Shown here piece by piece: positions 49,133 through 59,274 of a DNA stretch of 64,000 bases. The notes under the pieces are model-generated. The model ran no database searches and was not told the origin of the DNA. It saw only the letters and a program-made list of their open reading frames with translations. Position 1 is the first letter of the stretch. The number at the start of each line of letters is the position of its first letter. The stretch is from Pseudomonas xantholysinigenes (GTDB lineage: Bacteria; Pseudomonadota; Gammaproteobacteria; Pseudomonadales; Pseudomonadaceae), in contig NZ_CP077095.1 in the NCBI RefSeq assembly GCF_014268885.2, positions 4,557,001 to 4,621,000 on the forward strand, written 5' to 3'. A program made the position numbers and the translations under genes.

Positions 49133-49429
49133 GGAGAGCTCCTTCGTGGATCAGGCGATTCGGTCCCTGAATGCGTGAACAGCGCTTGTTGCAGTGAATC
49201 TGAGCACGCGAACGGCGAAACACCTGACCATGGCTACAAATTTTCCTTTGCAGAAATGTGTAGCCGCTCGCAGCCGCGTGGCAGGGCGTTGGCGCCGGTC
49301 AAATGGTGTTAATACTTTGTCGAGGCGGCACGTGTTTCGCGGGTTTCAGCCCGGCACAGGTTGGATCCAACCGACGAACGGTCATGGCGAATGGCCAGAA
49401 CCTGACAAGTTGCCGAGGGCTGAAGCCCC
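49133..49429. promoter_or_regulatory. Upstream region of the adhesin gene
   Basis: About 300 bases between the adhesin start and the end of the next minus-strand gene. It is visibly AT-richer near 49233-49255 and contains the perfect 14-bp palindrome GGTTGGATCCAACC (49359-49372), a candidate operator. I could not pick a promoter with confidence. Confidence 0.4.
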
Positions 49430-49813
49430 TCAGGCAACCTCAGCGCCCTCCTCTGGCCAATGTGGCTCGTTGGCCCCAGGCGGGGTCAATGGCGGCAAGC
49501 CATAGGCGGCCCGGGCATCGTCACAGCTGGGGTTGTGCACGCCGTTTTCCCACGAGGCCTCGAACTCGCGGCAGGGGCTGGAGCGATTCTCGTAGATGGA
49601 GCACGCCACTTGCGTGCCGATCTCGCCGCCGAGGCTCACGCAACGGCAAGGCTTGGCGTCGGTGCCGATCATCGCGACCCGGGTCGGGTTGATCTGTACC
49701 ACCAGATCGTCGGGCACCACGCCGCCGGCGGACTGGCATTCACCCCAGAAGAAAGACACACGAAAGTAGCCGCAGCAGGCGCCGCAGGTCAGGCAAGGAT
49801 TCTGTTCGGACAT
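49430..49813 (-). CDS. YkgJ-family cysteine cluster protein
   Basis: 127 residues with the zinc/iron-chelating cysteine pattern of this family: CLTCGACCGYF at the N-terminus, CRCVSLGGEIGTQVACSIYENRSSPCREF in the middle and a further cysteine in PSCDDARAAYG. Function unknown; the family is proposed to bind metal. The C-terminus (PLTPPGANEPHWPEEGAEVA) is low complexity. Monocistronic between the adhesin upstream region and alaC. A second family member lies at 62469. Confidence 0.85.
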   Translation of the reverse strand: MSEQNPCLTCGACCGYFRVSFFWGECQSAGGVVPDDLVVQINPTRVAMIGTDAKPCRCVSLGGEIGTQVACSIYENRSSPCREFEASWENGVHNPSCDDARAAYGLPPLTPPGANEPHWPEEGAEVA

Positions 49814-49942
49814 GATGGCCAGGAAGGGAGGTTGTTGTTATCCGGGCGAGCGCCCGCGGCGCTATTTGTAATCCAGGCGCGATCGGCTGAGAAGAGGGGC
49901 GATGAAAAAAAGACGGCCGCTGGTCGCGGCCTCAAGCTGTTA

Positions 49943-50072
49943 GCGGCAAGCGGCAAGCGGCAAGCGGCAAGCGGCAAGAAAAAGCTTTGCGTCTTCCCTG
50001 CCCCGCTCATATGGGAGGCCGCAAGACGACTGTATTGCACAGGTCAGCTTGCGGCTTGCGGCTTGCAGCTTA
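49943..50072. repeat. Heptamer (GCGGCAA) array with inverted partner
   Basis: Five tandem copies of GCGGCAA (49943-49977) and, about 70 bases on, the near-inverted GCTTGCGGCTTGCGGCTTGC (50048-50067). The second part overlaps the last codons of alaC. The two arms could pair into a long imperfect stem in the alaC transcript, serving as a terminator-like structure. Confidence 0.65.
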
Positions 50073-51278
50073 CTTGCTGGTCAACCCATCGGCCCGGAAC
50101 ATCTGGCGAATGCCGCGAATGGCCTGGCGGATGCGGTCCTGGTTCTCGATCAGGGCGAAGCGCACGTGGTCATCGCCATAGTCACCAAAGCCAATCCCCG
50201 GCGACACACAGACCTTGGCCTCGGCCAGCAGCTTCTTGGAAAACTCCAGCGACCCCAGGTGCGCATACTGCTCGGGGATCTTGGCCCAGACGTACATCGA
50301 CGCCTTGGGGTTCTCGACCATCCAGCCCAGTTCGTGCAGGCCCTTGACCAGCAGGTTGCGGCGCTGGCGGTACTGCTCGGCGATATCGCGCACGCACTGC
50401 TGGTCGCCTTCCAGCGCGGCAATCGCCGCCACCTGCAGCGGGGTGAAGGTGCCGTAGTCGTGGTAGCTCTTGATCCGCGCCAGGGCGCTGACCAGCTCGG
50501 GGTTGCCGACCATGAAACCGATCCGCCAGCCGGCCATGTTGTAGCTCTTGGACAGGGTGAAGAACTCCACCGCGATGTCCTTGGCGCCGGGCACCTGCAT
50601 GATCGACGGCGCCTTCCAGCCGTCATAGACGATGTCGGCATAGGCCAGGTCGTGCACCACCAGCACATCGTACTGCTTGGCCAGAGCCACCACGCGCTCG
50701 AAGAAGTCCAGTTCGACGCACTGTGCGGTGGGGTTGGACGGGAAGCCGAGGATCATCATCTTCGGCTTGGGGATCGACTCGCGGATCGCCCGTTCCAGCT
50801 CGTTGAAGAAATCCACGCCCGGCACCAGCGGCACGGAACGCACCTGGGCACCGGCGATCACCGCGCCGTAGATGTGGATCGGGTAGCTGGGGTTGGGCAC
50901 CAGCACCGTGTCGCCGTGATCGAGGGTGCCAAGCATCAGGTGCGCCAGGCCCTCTTTCGAGCCGATGGTGACGATGGCTTCGCTTTCCGGGTCGATGTCG
51001 ACCTCGTAGCGTTCCTGGTACCAGTTGGAAATGGCCCGGCGCAGGCGCGGAATGCCGCGGGAGGTGGAGTAGCCATGAGTATCGTCGCGCTGGGCGACCT
51101 GCACCAGTTTATCGACGATGTGCGGCGGCGTGGCGCCGTCGGGGTTGCCCATACTCAAGTCGATGATGTCCTCGCCACGGCGGCGAGCGGCCATCTTGAG
51201 TTCGGCGGTGATGTTGAAGACGTAGGGGGGAAGACGATCGATGCGCGCGAAACGGCGCGGCGAACCTGGGTTGGCCAT
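50070..51278 (-). CDS. alaC: Alanine transaminase AlaC (class I aminotransferase)
   Basis: PLP enzyme making alanine from pyruvate and glutamate. 402 residues. The PLP lysine is K244 in [32 protein letters not shown] and the conserved [12 protein letters not shown] contribute the ring-stacking and Asp/Tyr contacts. The N-terminus [20 protein letters not shown] is typical of the AlaC group. Monocistronic between the YkgJ gene and the REP doublet beyond its start. Confidence 0.93.
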   Translation of the reverse strand: MANPGSPRRFARIDRLPPYVFNITAELKMAARRRGEDIIDLSMGNPDGATPPHIVDKLVQVAQRDDTHGYSTSRGIPRLRRAISNWYQERYEVDIDPESEAIVTIGSKEGLAHLMLGTLDHGDTVLVPNPSYPIHIYGAVIAGAQVRSVPLVPGVDFFNELERAIRESIPKPKMMILGFPSNPTAQCVELDFFERVVALAKQYDVLVVHDLAYADIVYDGWKAPSIMQVPGAKDIAVEFFTLSKSYNMAGWRIGFMVGNPELVSALARIKSYHDYGTFTPLQVAAIAALEGDQQCVRDIAEQYRQRRNLLVKGLHELGWMVENPKASMYVWAKIPEQYAHLGSLEFSKKLLAEAKVCVSPGIGFGDYGDDHVRFALIENQDRIRQAIRGIRQMFRADGLTSK

Positions 51279-51446
51279 GGTTTCCTCTGAAGACGTAAGC
51301 GCCCGGAACCGTCCGAGCGACGTTGGCCGATGTGGCGGCCTGAATCAGAAGATAGTGCCGAAACACCATTAATGCAAAAGATAATTTCCTGTTTTTATAG
51401 ATTTTTTAGATGTTTTTTTTGAAAATTTTAGATCCATGTTTGCAAC

Positions 51447-51546
51447 ACCGGCCTCTTCGCGGGCAAGCCCGCTCCCACAGGTACAGTGCACGCCTCAAAG
51501 GCTGCGAGAATCCTGTGGAAGCGGGCTTGCCCGCGAAGAGGCCGGT
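51447..51546. repeat. REP doublet (TTCGCGGGCAAGCCCGC class)
   Basis: Perfect 27-bp inverted arms beginning ACCGGCCTCTTCGCGGGCAA and its reverse complement, about 46 bases apart, between the cyo terminator and the alaC promoter region. Confidence 0.88.
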
Positions 51547-51560
51547 ACTGGAAAACAGGC

Positions 51561-51590
51561 ATAAAAAACCCCGGCACATGGCCGGGGTTC
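51561..51590 (-). terminator. Terminator of the cyo operon
   Basis: Read on the minus strand: AACCCCGGC with a short loop and GCCGGGGTT, followed by TTTTTAT. It lies about 20 bases beyond the cyoE stop. Confidence 0.92.
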
Positions 51591-51611
51591 TTGGTGTAGC
51601 AGCCCGCTGTA

Positions 51612-52499
51612 TCAGCGCGCGTAGGTCATCAGCACATCGGCCGCGGTCTGGCTGTCCACGCCCATCATCACGCTCAAGGCAGTGACGGTGAGGATGGAAA
51701 AACCGAATACCTTGCGCGCCCACTTGCTGTCATCCTCGGCCTTGTAGCCACCCCAGGCCATGTACAGCCAGTACAGGCCCATGGCAGCCGCCACGGCGAG
51801 GTAACCCAGACCGGCATAGCCGCCCAGGGTCAGCATCAGGGTCGCCAGCACGAAGGCCAGCACGTACAGGACGATCTGCTTCTTCGCCGCGAGGATACCG
51901 CGCGCCACCGGCAATACCGGAATGTTGGCGGCGCTGTAGTCCTTGAAGCGGAAGATGGCGATGGCGAAGCTGTGCGGCATCTGCCACAGGCTGAACATCA
52001 CCAGCAGGGTCACCGCGGCCAGGTCGAAGCTGTTGCTCACGGCGCAGTAGCCGATCACCGGAGGCATGGCACCGGACAGGCTGCCAACCAAGGTGCCGTG
52101 CACCGATTTACGCTTGAGCCACAGGCTGTAGAAGCCGACGTAGACCACGAAGCCGACCAGGGCGCAGAACGCCGCGAGCGGATTGGCTTGCACATACAGC
52201 AGGCTGAAACCCGCCACCCCGAGCAGGGTGGCGTAGATCAGCGCGAGGGGCAGCGACATGCCACCCTGCACCATGACGCGGTTCTTGGTGCGCTCCATCT
52301 TGTGGTCGATGTCACGGTCGATGCAGTTGTTGAACACGCAACCGGACGCCACCACCAGGGAAGTACCTACCACCACCGCCAGGAACAGGGCGAAGTCCAC
52401 ATGGCCCTTCGCGGCAAGGAAGAAACCGCCTGCCACGGAAAGCACGTTACCGAAAATGATCCCCGGTTTGGTGATTTGGATAAAGTGCTTCACGGACAT
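51612..52499 (-). CDS. cyoE: Protoheme IX farnesyltransferase (heme O synthase)
   Basis: UbiA-type prenyltransferase that farnesylates heme B to heme O for cytochrome bo3. 295 residues, about nine membrane helices. The polyprenyl-diphosphate/Mg site is [18 protein letters not shown] near residue 70, and the second Asp-rich region lies around [15 protein letters not shown]. Last gene of cyoABCDE, 11 bases after cyoD, followed by a terminator. Confidence 0.97.
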   Translation of the reverse strand: MSVKHFIQITKPGIIFGNVLSVAGGFFLAAKGHVDFALFLAVVVGTSLVVASGCVFNNCIDRDIDHKMERTKNRVMVQGGMSLPLALIYATLLGVAGFSLLYVQANPLAAFCALVGFVVYVGFYSLWLKRKSVHGTLVGSLSGAMPPVIGYCAVSNSFDLAAVTLLVMFSLWQMPHSFAIAIFRFKDYSAANIPVLPVARGILAAKKQIVLYVLAFVLATLMLTLGGYAGLGYLAVAAAMGLYWLYMAWGGYKAEDDSKWARKVFGFSILTVTALSVMMGVDSQTAADVLMTYAR

Positions 52500-52510
52500 G
52501 CAGTCTTACC

Positions 52511-52843
52511 TCACTTGGCCAACATTTCGAAGTGGATGCTGAACATGATCCACAGCGACAGGCCGACCAGCAGTGCAATTACCAGAACGGTGAACAGGAA
52601 CGTCGACACATTGGAACGCTGCTCTTTCGAGCGGTCCATGTGCAGGAAGTACACAAGGTGCACAACCACCTGGATGACGGCCATGGCCACCACGATCAGG
52701 ACGGTCAGGTTCTTCGGCAGGCTCGGGAACATCACCAGGCCGAACGGAATCGCGGTCAGGATGATCGAGAGCACGAAGCCGATCATGTACGACTTCACGC
52801 TACCGTGGTTACCCTCGTGATGAGTGTCGTGTGCGCTAGCCAT
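52511..52843 (-). CDS. cyoD: Cytochrome o ubiquinol oxidase subunit IV
   Basis: 110-residue three-helix subunit of the bo3 oxidase, needed for assembly of the catalytic subunit. Begins with a histidine-rich segment (ASAHDTHHEGNHG) and contains the three membrane helices (SYMIGFVLSIILTAIPFG and following). Its start overlaps the cyoC stop by one base. Confidence 0.96.
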   Translation of the reverse strand: MASAHDTHHEGNHGSVKSYMIGFVLSIILTAIPFGLVMFPSLPKNLTVLIVVAMAVIQVVVHLVYFLHMDRSKEQRSNVSTFLFTVLVIALLVGLSLWIMFSIHFEMLAK

Positions 52844-53466
52844 TACAGAACTCCCAGCAGGTAGACGACGGTGAACACGCAGATCCAGACCACGTCCAGG
52901 AAGTGCCAGAACAGGCTCAGGCAGCTCATGCGGGTCTTGGCGGTCGGCGTGATGCCGTGCTTGTTGATCTGGTACATCATGATTGCCATCCAGATCAGGC
53001 CGGCAGTCACGTGCAGGCCGTGGGTACCGACCAGCGCGAAGAACGCCGACAGGAAACCACTGCGCTGCGGGCCGTAGCCCTCGGCGATCAGGTGATGGAA
53101 TTCATAGATTTCCATCGCGATGAAGCCGGCACCGAACAGGAAGGTCACGGCCAACCAGCCCAGCACGCCTGCCTTGTTGCCGGCGAACATCTTCAGCATG
53201 GCGAAGCCGAAGGTGATCGAGGACAGCAGCAGGAACGCGGTTTCGACCAGCACGAAGTCGAGCTGGAAGATGTCGTGACCCGACGGGCCGCCGGCGAAAC
53301 CGCCGGACAGCACCGCGTAGGTGGCGAAGAGCGACGCAAACAGGATGCAGTCGGTCATCAGGTAGAGCCAGAAACCGAGGACGGTCATCTGGCCCGAGTC
53401 GTGGTGGTGGTCATCATGCCCATGGTCGTGACCATGAGCAGCACCGTGCATTACTTGACTGGACAT
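52843..53466 (-). CDS. cyoC: Cytochrome o ubiquinol oxidase subunit III
   Basis: 207-residue five-helix subunit III. The N-terminus is histidine-rich ([16 protein letters not shown]), then [23 protein letters not shown], the usual first helix, and [18 protein letters not shown], the last. It is linked to cyoB by a three-base gap. Confidence 0.97.
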   Translation of the reverse strand: MSSQVMHGAAHGHDHGHDDHHHDSGQMTVLGFWLYLMTDCILFASLFATYAVLSGGFAGGPSGHDIFQLDFVLVETAFLLLSSITFGFAMLKMFAGNKAGVLGWLAVTFLFGAGFIAMEIYEFHHLIAEGYGPQRSGFLSAFFALVGTHGLHVTAGLIWMAIMMYQINKHGITPTAKTRMSCLSLFWHFLDVVWICVFTVVYLLGVL

Positions 53467-53469
53467 TGA

Positions 53470-55491
53470 TTACACCCGTTCAAACGATTCGACACGTGCG
53501 CCGCCGGCAGGCAGTACACCAGCCTGGGCCAGCGCTTTCATGCGCTCGCCTTCGATGCGCGCCACTTCTTCGGCCGGAACCATGTAGCCCTGGTCGTCAC
53601 GCGCGGCGTGGCGAACGAAGACAGCGATGGTCGCAACCAGGCTCGCACCCACCAGCCACCAGATGTGCCAGATGAAGGCGAAGCCGAACACGGTCAGCAG
53701 CAGACCCATGAACAGACCGGTGGAGGTGTTGCTCGGCATGTGGATCGCTTCGTACTTGGCAGGCGCCTTGTAGGCGGCACCGGCTTGCTTGGCTTCGTGC
53801 CAGGCGTCCAGGCCGACATGCTCAGGCATGTGAGCGAAGTTGTAGAACGGAGGTGGCGACGAAGTCGACCATTCCAGGGTACGGCCGCCCCATGGGTCGC
53901 CGGTGACGTCCATGTTGTCCTTGCGATCGCGAACCGAGACGTAGATCTGGATCAGCTGGCAGGCGATACCGAACAGGATCAGCACGGCGCCGACCACGGC
54001 CACGTACAGGTAGGGTTCCCACAGCGGGTTGTCGGAGTGGTTCAGACGACGGGTCATGCCCATGAAGCCCAGGGCGTACAGCGGCATGAACGCTACGTAG
54101 AAGCCGGAGATCCAGAACCAGAAGGCAGCCTTGCCCCACTTCTCGTTCAGGGTGAAACCGAAGGCTTTCGGGAACCAGAAGGCGAAGCCAGCGATGTAGC
54201 CGAATACCGCGCCACCGATGATCACGTTGTGGAAGTGGGCGATCACGAACAGGCTGTTGTGCAGAACGAAGTCGGCACCCGGAACAGCCAGCAGAACGCC
54301 GGTCATGCCACCGATCGAGAAGGTGACCATGAAGCCCAGGGTCCACATGATCGGCGCGGTGAAGCGCAGACGGCCCTGGTAGATGGTGAACAGCCAGTTG
54401 AACAGCTTCACACCGGTCGGAATGGAGATCAGCATCGTCGCCAGGCCGAAGAAGGTGTTGACGCTGGCGCCGGCACCCATGGTGAAGAAGTGGTGCAGCC
54501 AGACCGCGAAGCCGAGGATGGCGATCGCGCCCGAGGCGTAGATCATCGAGTGGTGACCGAACAGGCGCTTGCCCGCGAAGGTCGAGGTAACTTCCGAGAA
54601 CACGCCGAAGGCCGGCAGGATCAGGATGTAGACCTCAGGGTGACCCCATGCCCAGAACAGGTTGACGTACATCATCGGGTTCCCACCAAGCTCGTTGGTG
54701 AAGATGTGGAAGTCCAGATAACGGTCAACAGTCAGCAGGGCGAGTGCGGCGGTCAGGATCGGGAAGGAAGCGACGATCAGCACGTTGGCCCAGGTGCAGG
54801 TCCAGGTGAAGATCGGCATGTCCATCAGCTTCATGCCAGGTGCGCGCATCTTCATCACGGTGACGAGGAAGTTCACGCCGGTCAATGTCGTACCCAAGCC
54901 TGAGAGCTGTAGCGCCCAGATGTAGTAGTCGACACCCACACCAGGGCTGTACTGAATGCCCGCGAGCGGCGGATAGGCAACCCAGCCGGTCTTGGCGAAT
55001 TCACCAACGCCCAGCGAGATGTTGACCAGCAGCACGCCTGCCAGCAGCAGGTAGAAGCTCAGGGAGTTCAGGAACGGGAAGGCAACGTCACGCGCACCGA
55101 TCTGCAGCGGAACCGCGAGGTTCATCAGGCCGGTGAAGAACGGCATCGCCATGAAGATGATCATGATCACACCGTGGGCGGTGAAGATCTGGTCATAGTG
55201 TTCAGGCGGCAGGTAGCCTTCGGAGCCACCGGTGGCGGCGGCCAGCTGGGTACGCATCATGATGGCGTCGGCGAAGCCGCGCAGCAGCATGACCATAGCG
55301 ACGATGATGTACATCACGCCGATTTTCTTGTGGTCGACCGTGGTCAGCCACTCGGTCCACAAGTAGGTCCACTTGCGGAAATAGGTGATGGCACCAACGA
55401 CGGCGATACCACCGAGCGCGATCATGGCAAGCGTCACCATGACTATCGGCTCGTGATAGGGTATCGCCTCCAGGCTTAATTTACCGAACAT
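53470..55491 (-). CDS. cyoB: Cytochrome o ubiquinol oxidase subunit I
   Basis: Catalytic heme-copper subunit: oxidises ubiquinol, reduces O2 and pumps protons. 673 residues with about 15 membrane helices. The binuclear-centre motif [17 protein letters not shown] with the CuB histidine and tyrosine, and the HFHNVIIGG segment that ligates the hemes, are intact. [16 protein letters not shown] loop [14 protein letters not shown] is normal. The gene is three bases from cyoA and cyoC. Confidence 0.98.
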   Translation of the reverse strand: MFGKLSLEAIPYHEPIVMVTLAMIALGGIAVVGAITYFRKWTYLWTEWLTTVDHKKIGVMYIIVAMVMLLRGFADAIMMRTQLAAATGGSEGYLPPEHYDQIFTAHGVIMIIFMAMPFFTGLMNLAVPLQIGARDVAFPFLNSLSFYLLLAGVLLVNISLGVGEFAKTGWVAYPPLAGIQYSPGVGVDYYIWALQLSGLGTTLTGVNFLVTVMKMRAPGMKLMDMPIFTWTCTWANVLIVASFPILTAALALLTVDRYLDFHIFTNELGGNPMMYVNLFWAWGHPEVYILILPAFGVFSEVTSTFAGKRLFGHHSMIYASGAIAILGFAVWLHHFFTMGAGASVNTFFGLATMLISIPTGVKLFNWLFTIYQGRLRFTAPIMWTLGFMVTFSIGGMTGVLLAVPGADFVLHNSLFVIAHFHNVIIGGAVFGYIAGFAFWFPKAFGFTLNEKWGKAAFWFWISGFYVAFMPLYALGFMGMTRRLNHSDNPLWEPYLYVAVVGAVLILFGIACQLIQIYVSVRDRKDNMDVTGDPWGGRTLEWSTSSPPPFYNFAHMPEHVGLDAWHEAKQAGAAYKAPAKYEAIHMPSNTSTGLFMGLLLTVFGFAFIWHIWWLVGASLVATIAVFVRHAARDDQGYMVPAEEVARIEGERMKALAQAGVLPAGGARVESFERV

Positions 55492-55494
55492 CTC

Positions 55495-56439
55495 TTACTC
55501 CTCTGCACCGGCAGCTGGTTGCATACTCGATTCCACACCCTTGGTCGTGGCCAGGTCTTTGCTGCCTGCTTCTTCGTGGCTCGGACGACCACGGTTCATG
55601 CCTTCGTACTTGTCGACGATCAGCTGGAACTGCTCAGGCGAAGCCTCGCTGTACAGCGCGACCGGGTTGTTTTCGCTTGGTTTGGCCAAGGCGTCGTATT
55701 CGGCCTTGTCCAGCTTCTTCGGCGAGGCCTTCACTTCAGCGACCCATGCATCGAAGTCGGCTTGCGAAGTGGCGGTTGCCTTGAATTTCATACCGGTGAA
55801 GCCGGCACCGCTGTAGTTGGCGGAGATACCGTCGAACTCACCGTTCTCGTTGGCGATCAGGTGCAGTTTGGTGGTCATGCCAGCCATTGCGTAGATCTGG
55901 CCACCCAGGCCCGGGATGAAGAAGGAGTTCATCACGGCGTCGGAGGTGACACGGAAGTTGACCGGGGTGTTGGCCGGGAAGACGATCTTGTTGACCGTGG
56001 CGATGCCCTGTTCCGGGTAGATGAACAGCCATTTCCAGTCCAGCGCGACCACATCGATCTGCACCGGCTTCACATCGGAATCCAGTGGACGATACGGGTC
56101 CAGCTTGTGGGTGGAGTGGTAGGTGAAGTAGCCCAGGGCGATGATGATCAGGATCGGGATGATCCACACCGCGGCTTCGATCTTGGTCGAGTGCGACCAG
56201 TCGGGGGTGTAGGTGGCAGCCTTGTTGGAAGCACGGTACTTCCAGGCGAACGCCAGGGTCATGATGATCACGGGCACGACCACCAGCAGCATCAGACCGG
56301 TGGCGATCAGGATCAGGTTCTTCTGCTCAATGCCCACCTGGCCCTTCGGATCGAGCAGGGTCCAGTTGCACCCACTGAGTAAAAGCATGCCTAAAAAGGG
56401 CAATATGCCAAACAGTCTGGGGTAACGCTTTTTACTCAT
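55495..56439 (-). CDS. cyoA: Cytochrome o ubiquinol oxidase subunit II
   Basis: Lipoprotein subunit II of the bo3 oxidase. 314 residues. The lipobox ends at C24 (LLLSGC), followed by two membrane helices and a periplasmic cupredoxin-like domain that, as in quinol oxidases, lacks the CuA ligand cysteines. The C-terminal tail ([14 protein letters not shown]) is low complexity. First gene of the operon, preceded by a 561-base gap. Confidence 0.97.
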   Translation of the reverse strand: MSKKRYPRLFGILPFLGMLLLSGCNWTLLDPKGQVGIEQKNLILIATGLMLLVVVPVIIMTLAFAWKYRASNKAATYTPDWSHSTKIEAAVWIIPILIIIALGYFTYHSTHKLDPYRPLDSDVKPVQIDVVALDWKWLFIYPEQGIATVNKIVFPANTPVNFRVTSDAVMNSFFIPGLGGQIYAMAGMTTKLHLIANENGEFDGISANYSGAGFTGMKFKATATSQADFDAWVAEVKASPKKLDKAEYDALAKPSENNPVALYSEASPEQFQLIVDKYEGMNRGRPSHEEAGSKDLATTKGVESSMQPAAGAEE

Positions 56440-57000
56440 CTCACGACCTCTAGATCAGCTTGCTTCAATGCAATTTGTGTTTTGGTAGCCAACACTTCGT
56501 CCTGCCAAGTGCGGCAATTGGCGCCCGTACTCGCCCCTGCCTGGGATCCGACTGCAGGATCTTGGCGTCAAGCGGGTTAGCGGTGCTTATGGTTTCGTAG
56601 GCAACAGGCCTGTACTTCAGACCAAGTCCATTTGGTGCGGGAAAACGCGGAGGGGTGTCCGCCCGGTATCGCCGTTGGGCGAAACTTGTCGAAGTCAGCA
56701 AATGGGAAAGCGCTGCGGCTCCCATCAATCCTGCGACTCGCAAGCAGTGCCGAACGGAAATTGGGGGCGATTGTAGATAGGTCAATAGACCTTGACTATG
56801 ACTTATTGAGCAACAGTCTTTTACAGGATGCGTAACAATACTGCTCAAAAAATCAACTTCGCGACAGTTTGTCGCACCCCGCTTGATAGCCCTGAACCCC
56901 TTGTAGCGCAAGGGCCGAAGCCTGACCTGGATCAACCGGCGCGAGCGTTTTGCGGCTTATCTCGCCGCGCAATAGACCCAGGTCAATTCGGGACTTTGGT
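56440..57000. promoter_or_regulatory. Upstream region of the cyo operon
   Basis: 561 bases between cyoA and dsbB. It includes the inverted repeat GTCAA-N6-TTGAC (about 56781-56796) and an AT-richer stretch around 56770-56860 where the cyo promoter is most likely. A minus-strand frame (56465-56935) is open but contains no recognisable protein, so I treat this as a long leader. I did not find a clear ANR box (TTGAT-N4-ATCAA). Confidence 0.4.
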
Positions 57001-57507
57001 CTAAGCGCGACGGCGGTTCCGGTAGATCCCCAGCGGCACCAGCAGCGCGGTCAGCACGAAGGCCACCAGGGCCCATTGGGCGAGGGACAGGCCGAGAATC
57101 GGCGGATACGGAGTGGCGCAGAAGCCATCGACCTGGAACGCCAGCGGCCACAGCTTGGCCAGCGGCAGGTCATCGACGATGGGCTGCAGGGTATCGATAC
57201 CGCAGCTGACCATCGGGTTGGCGAGTATATACACATGGTTGCCGGCTGCAACGATGCCGCCAATGGCGCTGAGTACCACCAGTGCCTCGAAGAAGGTCAG
57301 GCTGCGCCGCCCCGGCATGGCCGCGGCAATGAAGGCGAACACGGCGATGAACAGCAAGGCGTAGCGCTGCAGGATGCACAGCGGGCATGGCGCCTCGCCC
57401 AACACCACCTGCATGTACAGGGCGCCACCGATCAGCGCCAGGCAGATCACGCCGAGGAGCACCAGAAAGCGCCGTTCCCGATTCAGGCGCGATGAGAGTT
57501 CGTTCAT
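57001..57507 (-). CDS. dsbB: Disulfide bond formation protein DsbB
   Basis: Four-helix inner-membrane protein that re-oxidises DsbA and passes electrons to ubiquinone. 168 residues. The two redox pairs are present: C41/C44 (APCPLCILQRYA) and C102/C130 (MVSCGIDTL and DGFCATPYPP). It sits upstream of the cyo operon on the same strand; since the quinol it makes is the substrate of the bo3 oxidase, the placement is functionally sensible, though joint transcription is unproven. Confidence 0.95.
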   Translation of the reverse strand: MNELSSRLNRERRFLVLLGVICLALIGGALYMQVVLGEAPCPLCILQRYALLFIAVFAFIAAAMPGRRSLTFFEALVVLSAIGGIVAAGNHVYILANPMVSCGIDTLQPIVDDLPLAKLWPLAFQVDGFCATPYPPILGLSLAQWALVAFVLTALLVPLGIYRNRRRA

Positions 57508-57751
57508 TGCCGATTCCTTCGATGAAGTGTGGCAGCGTGGGCTGCCCGGGGGGCGCCAAGTCTACACGCTGGAGATGACCTTTGAATGCATCGAGGAAGG
57601 ACGTGTGCGCTATCCACTGCTGACCTAGGACCGAGCGGGTCGGTTTCGGTTCAACGGCCGCGCGTGAAAAACACGGCAACCCGAGCGCCGGACAGGGGCA
57701 GGCCCCTCGACACTCGGGAGTGAAGGATACAGTGATTAAAGGAGGATTAAA

Positions 57752-57779
57752 GATGAACGCCGGTGTAGGTGCGTTCATC
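57752..57779 (-). terminator. Hairpin, possible hmp terminator
   Basis: Perfect 9-bp arms GATGAACGC/GCGTTCATC around a 10-base loop. On the minus strand it is followed by the pyrimidine-rich TTTAATCCTCCTTT, so it could end hmp transcription about 270 bases after the stop. On the plus strand the left arm covers an ATG directly behind AAAGGAGG. Confidence 0.4.
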
Positions 57780-57929
57780 TCTTTCTATATAGAGAAGGGT
57801 GGTAGGCCCAATGGCTGGCAAGCCAGCCCCCGCACGGGGAATGCAACCGCCCGCTTCGTTCTCGATTACCCACGGTTGGGAGCATCCGGTACGAGAGCTG
57901 GCTTGCGAGCAATTGGGATGTCGGAGTCC

Positions 57930-58027
57930 GGGGGCGCTTTGCGCCCCGTTCGCGGCACAAGGCCGCTCCTACAGGAGTGCGCAATCCCTGAGCGGCCTTG
58001 CGTCGCGAAAGGGCTGCGCAGCAGCCC
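57930..58027. repeat. REP pair (GTAGGAGCGGCC class)
   Basis: GGGGGCGCTTTGCGCCCC, then CACAAGGCCGCTCCTACAGG and a second, inverted copy GAGCGGCCTTGCGTCGCGAA ending GCAGCAGCCCC, just beyond the hmp stop. Confidence 0.8.
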
Positions 58028-58049
58028 CGACAATTTCCAGCCGAACCGG

Positions 58050-59228
58050 TTACTCCAGCGCCGCCGCCGGCCCGAAGAACTCGTAGCGAGCTTGCCCTTC
58101 CGGCACCCCCAACCCCTTGAGCTGGCGCTTGATCGCGGCCATGAAGCCCTTCGGCCCAAGGAAGTAGGCATCGATGTCACGCTCACGCGGCAGCCACTCG
58201 GCCAGCAGCGCCTGGTCCAGCAGGCCCACGGCGTCGGCGGCCTGGCTGCCATCTTCCTCGGCGTAGCAATAGAAGCGCTTGAGCTGCGGGTGACGCGCCG
58301 CCAGGCCGTCGATCCAGTCGCGGAACGCATGCACCGCGCCATTGCGCGCACAGTGGATGAAGTGCACCGGACGCTCGGTCTTGAGCGCGGCCTCGAGCAT
58401 CGCCAGGGTCGGGGTGATACCCACGCCGCCACTGATCAGCACCAACGGCTTGGCGCTGGCGGCCAGGGTGAAGTCACCGGACGGCGGGAACAGTTGCAGG
58501 GTGTCGCCCACCATCAACCCGTCGTGCAGGTAGTTCGAGACCTTGCCACCCGCCTCGCGCTTGACGCTGATGCGGTACTGTTCGCCGTCGCACAGGGCCG
58601 ACAGCGAGTAGTTGCGGCGCTGTTCCTGCCCATCGATGTCCAGCTTGAGGCCAATGTACTGGCCCGGCTCGGCCTTGAGCACCGGCTTGCCATCGACCGG
58701 GGCGAAGTAGAACGAGACGATCTCGCTGCTTTCCTGCTCGCGGCGCACCAGGCGGAATTCGCGGGCACCGCGCCAGCCGCCGACGGCCTCTTCCTTCTGC
58801 TGGTACAGGTTCTCCTCGGCGCCGATGAGGATGTCGGCCAGCTGGCCATAGGCAGCGGCCCAGGCCGCGATCACTTCAGCAGTGGCGATCTCCTTGCCCA
58901 ACACTTCCTCGATGGCGCGCAGCAGGCAGCTGCCGACGATCGGGTAGTGCTCGGGGAGAATCTGCAAGGCCACGTGCTTGTTGATGATCTGCCCGACCAG
59001 GCCGCCCAGCTGCTCGAGCTGGTCGATGTGGCGGGCGTACATCAGCACGCCATTGGCCAGGGCGCGGGGTTGGTCACCGCTGGCCTGGTGAGCCTGGTTG
59101 AACAGCGGGCGTACTTCGGGGAACTCGCTGAGCATCATCTTGTAGAAGTGGGTGGTCAGGGCCTCGCCGCCGCTTTCCAGCAGGGGCACGGTGGCTTTGA
59201 TGATTGCACGTTGTTCGGCATTGAGCAT
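58050..59228 (-). CDS. hmp: Flavohemoglobin (nitric oxide dioxygenase)
   Basis: Also named fhp in pseudomonads. Converts NO and O2 to nitrate using NAD(P)H. 392 residues: N-terminal globin with Tyr29 and the proximal His85 (IINKHVALQI), an FAD domain (about 155-255, RRNYSLSALCDGEQYRISVKRE), and an NAD domain (LVLISGGVGITPTLAMLEAAL). Divergent from norR across 154 bases containing a sigma-54 -24 element and a large palindrome, as expected for NO-induced expression. Confidence 0.97.
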   Translation of the reverse strand: MLNAEQRAIIKATVPLLESGGEALTTHFYKMMLSEFPEVRPLFNQAHQASGDQPRALANGVLMYARHIDQLEQLGGLVGQIINKHVALQILPEHYPIVGSCLLRAIEEVLGKEIATAEVIAAWAAAYGQLADILIGAEENLYQQKEEAVGGWRGAREFRLVRREQESSEIVSFYFAPVDGKPVLKAEPGQYIGLKLDIDGQEQRRNYSLSALCDGEQYRISVKREAGGKVSNYLHDGLMVGDTLQLFPPSGDFTLAASAKPLVLISGGVGITPTLAMLEAALKTERPVHFIHCARNGAVHAFRDWIDGLAARHPQLKRFYCYAEEDGSQAADAVGLLDQALLAEWLPRERDIDAYFLGPKGFMAAIKRQLKGLGVPEGQARYEFFGPAAALE

Positions 59229-59274
59229 TACGACAACTCCTGAGCCTATGGCTTCGAATGGTTGCGTAGGCTAT

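Larger units (their letters stand above)
51279..51611. other. Intergenic region alaC-cyoE
   Basis: 333 bases with no gene. An AT-rich stretch (51370-51430) probably carries the alaC promoter; a REP doublet and the cyo operon terminator, listed separately, fill the rest. Confidence 0.7.
57508..58049. other. Intergenic region dsbB-hmp
   Basis: 542 bases without a supported gene. It holds a hairpin (listed separately), a near-perfect Shine-Dalgarno AAAGGAGG with ATG at 57753 on the plus strand whose frame only runs on as antisense to hmp, and a REP pair at 57930-58027. The dsbB promoter must lie within the first part but is not obvious. Confidence 0.5.

Noticed and set aside
56465..56935. 156-codon minus-strand frame between cyoA and dsbB.
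   Set aside because: No recognisable domain, no ribosome-binding site, no hydrophobic pattern; better explained as leader DNA. Small upstream proteins have been annotated near cyo in related strains, so a conservation test could reopen this.
57720..59243. 507-codon plus-strand frame running from the good Shine-Dalgarno through hmp.
   Set aside because: Nearly all of it is antisense to hmp, which is certain.
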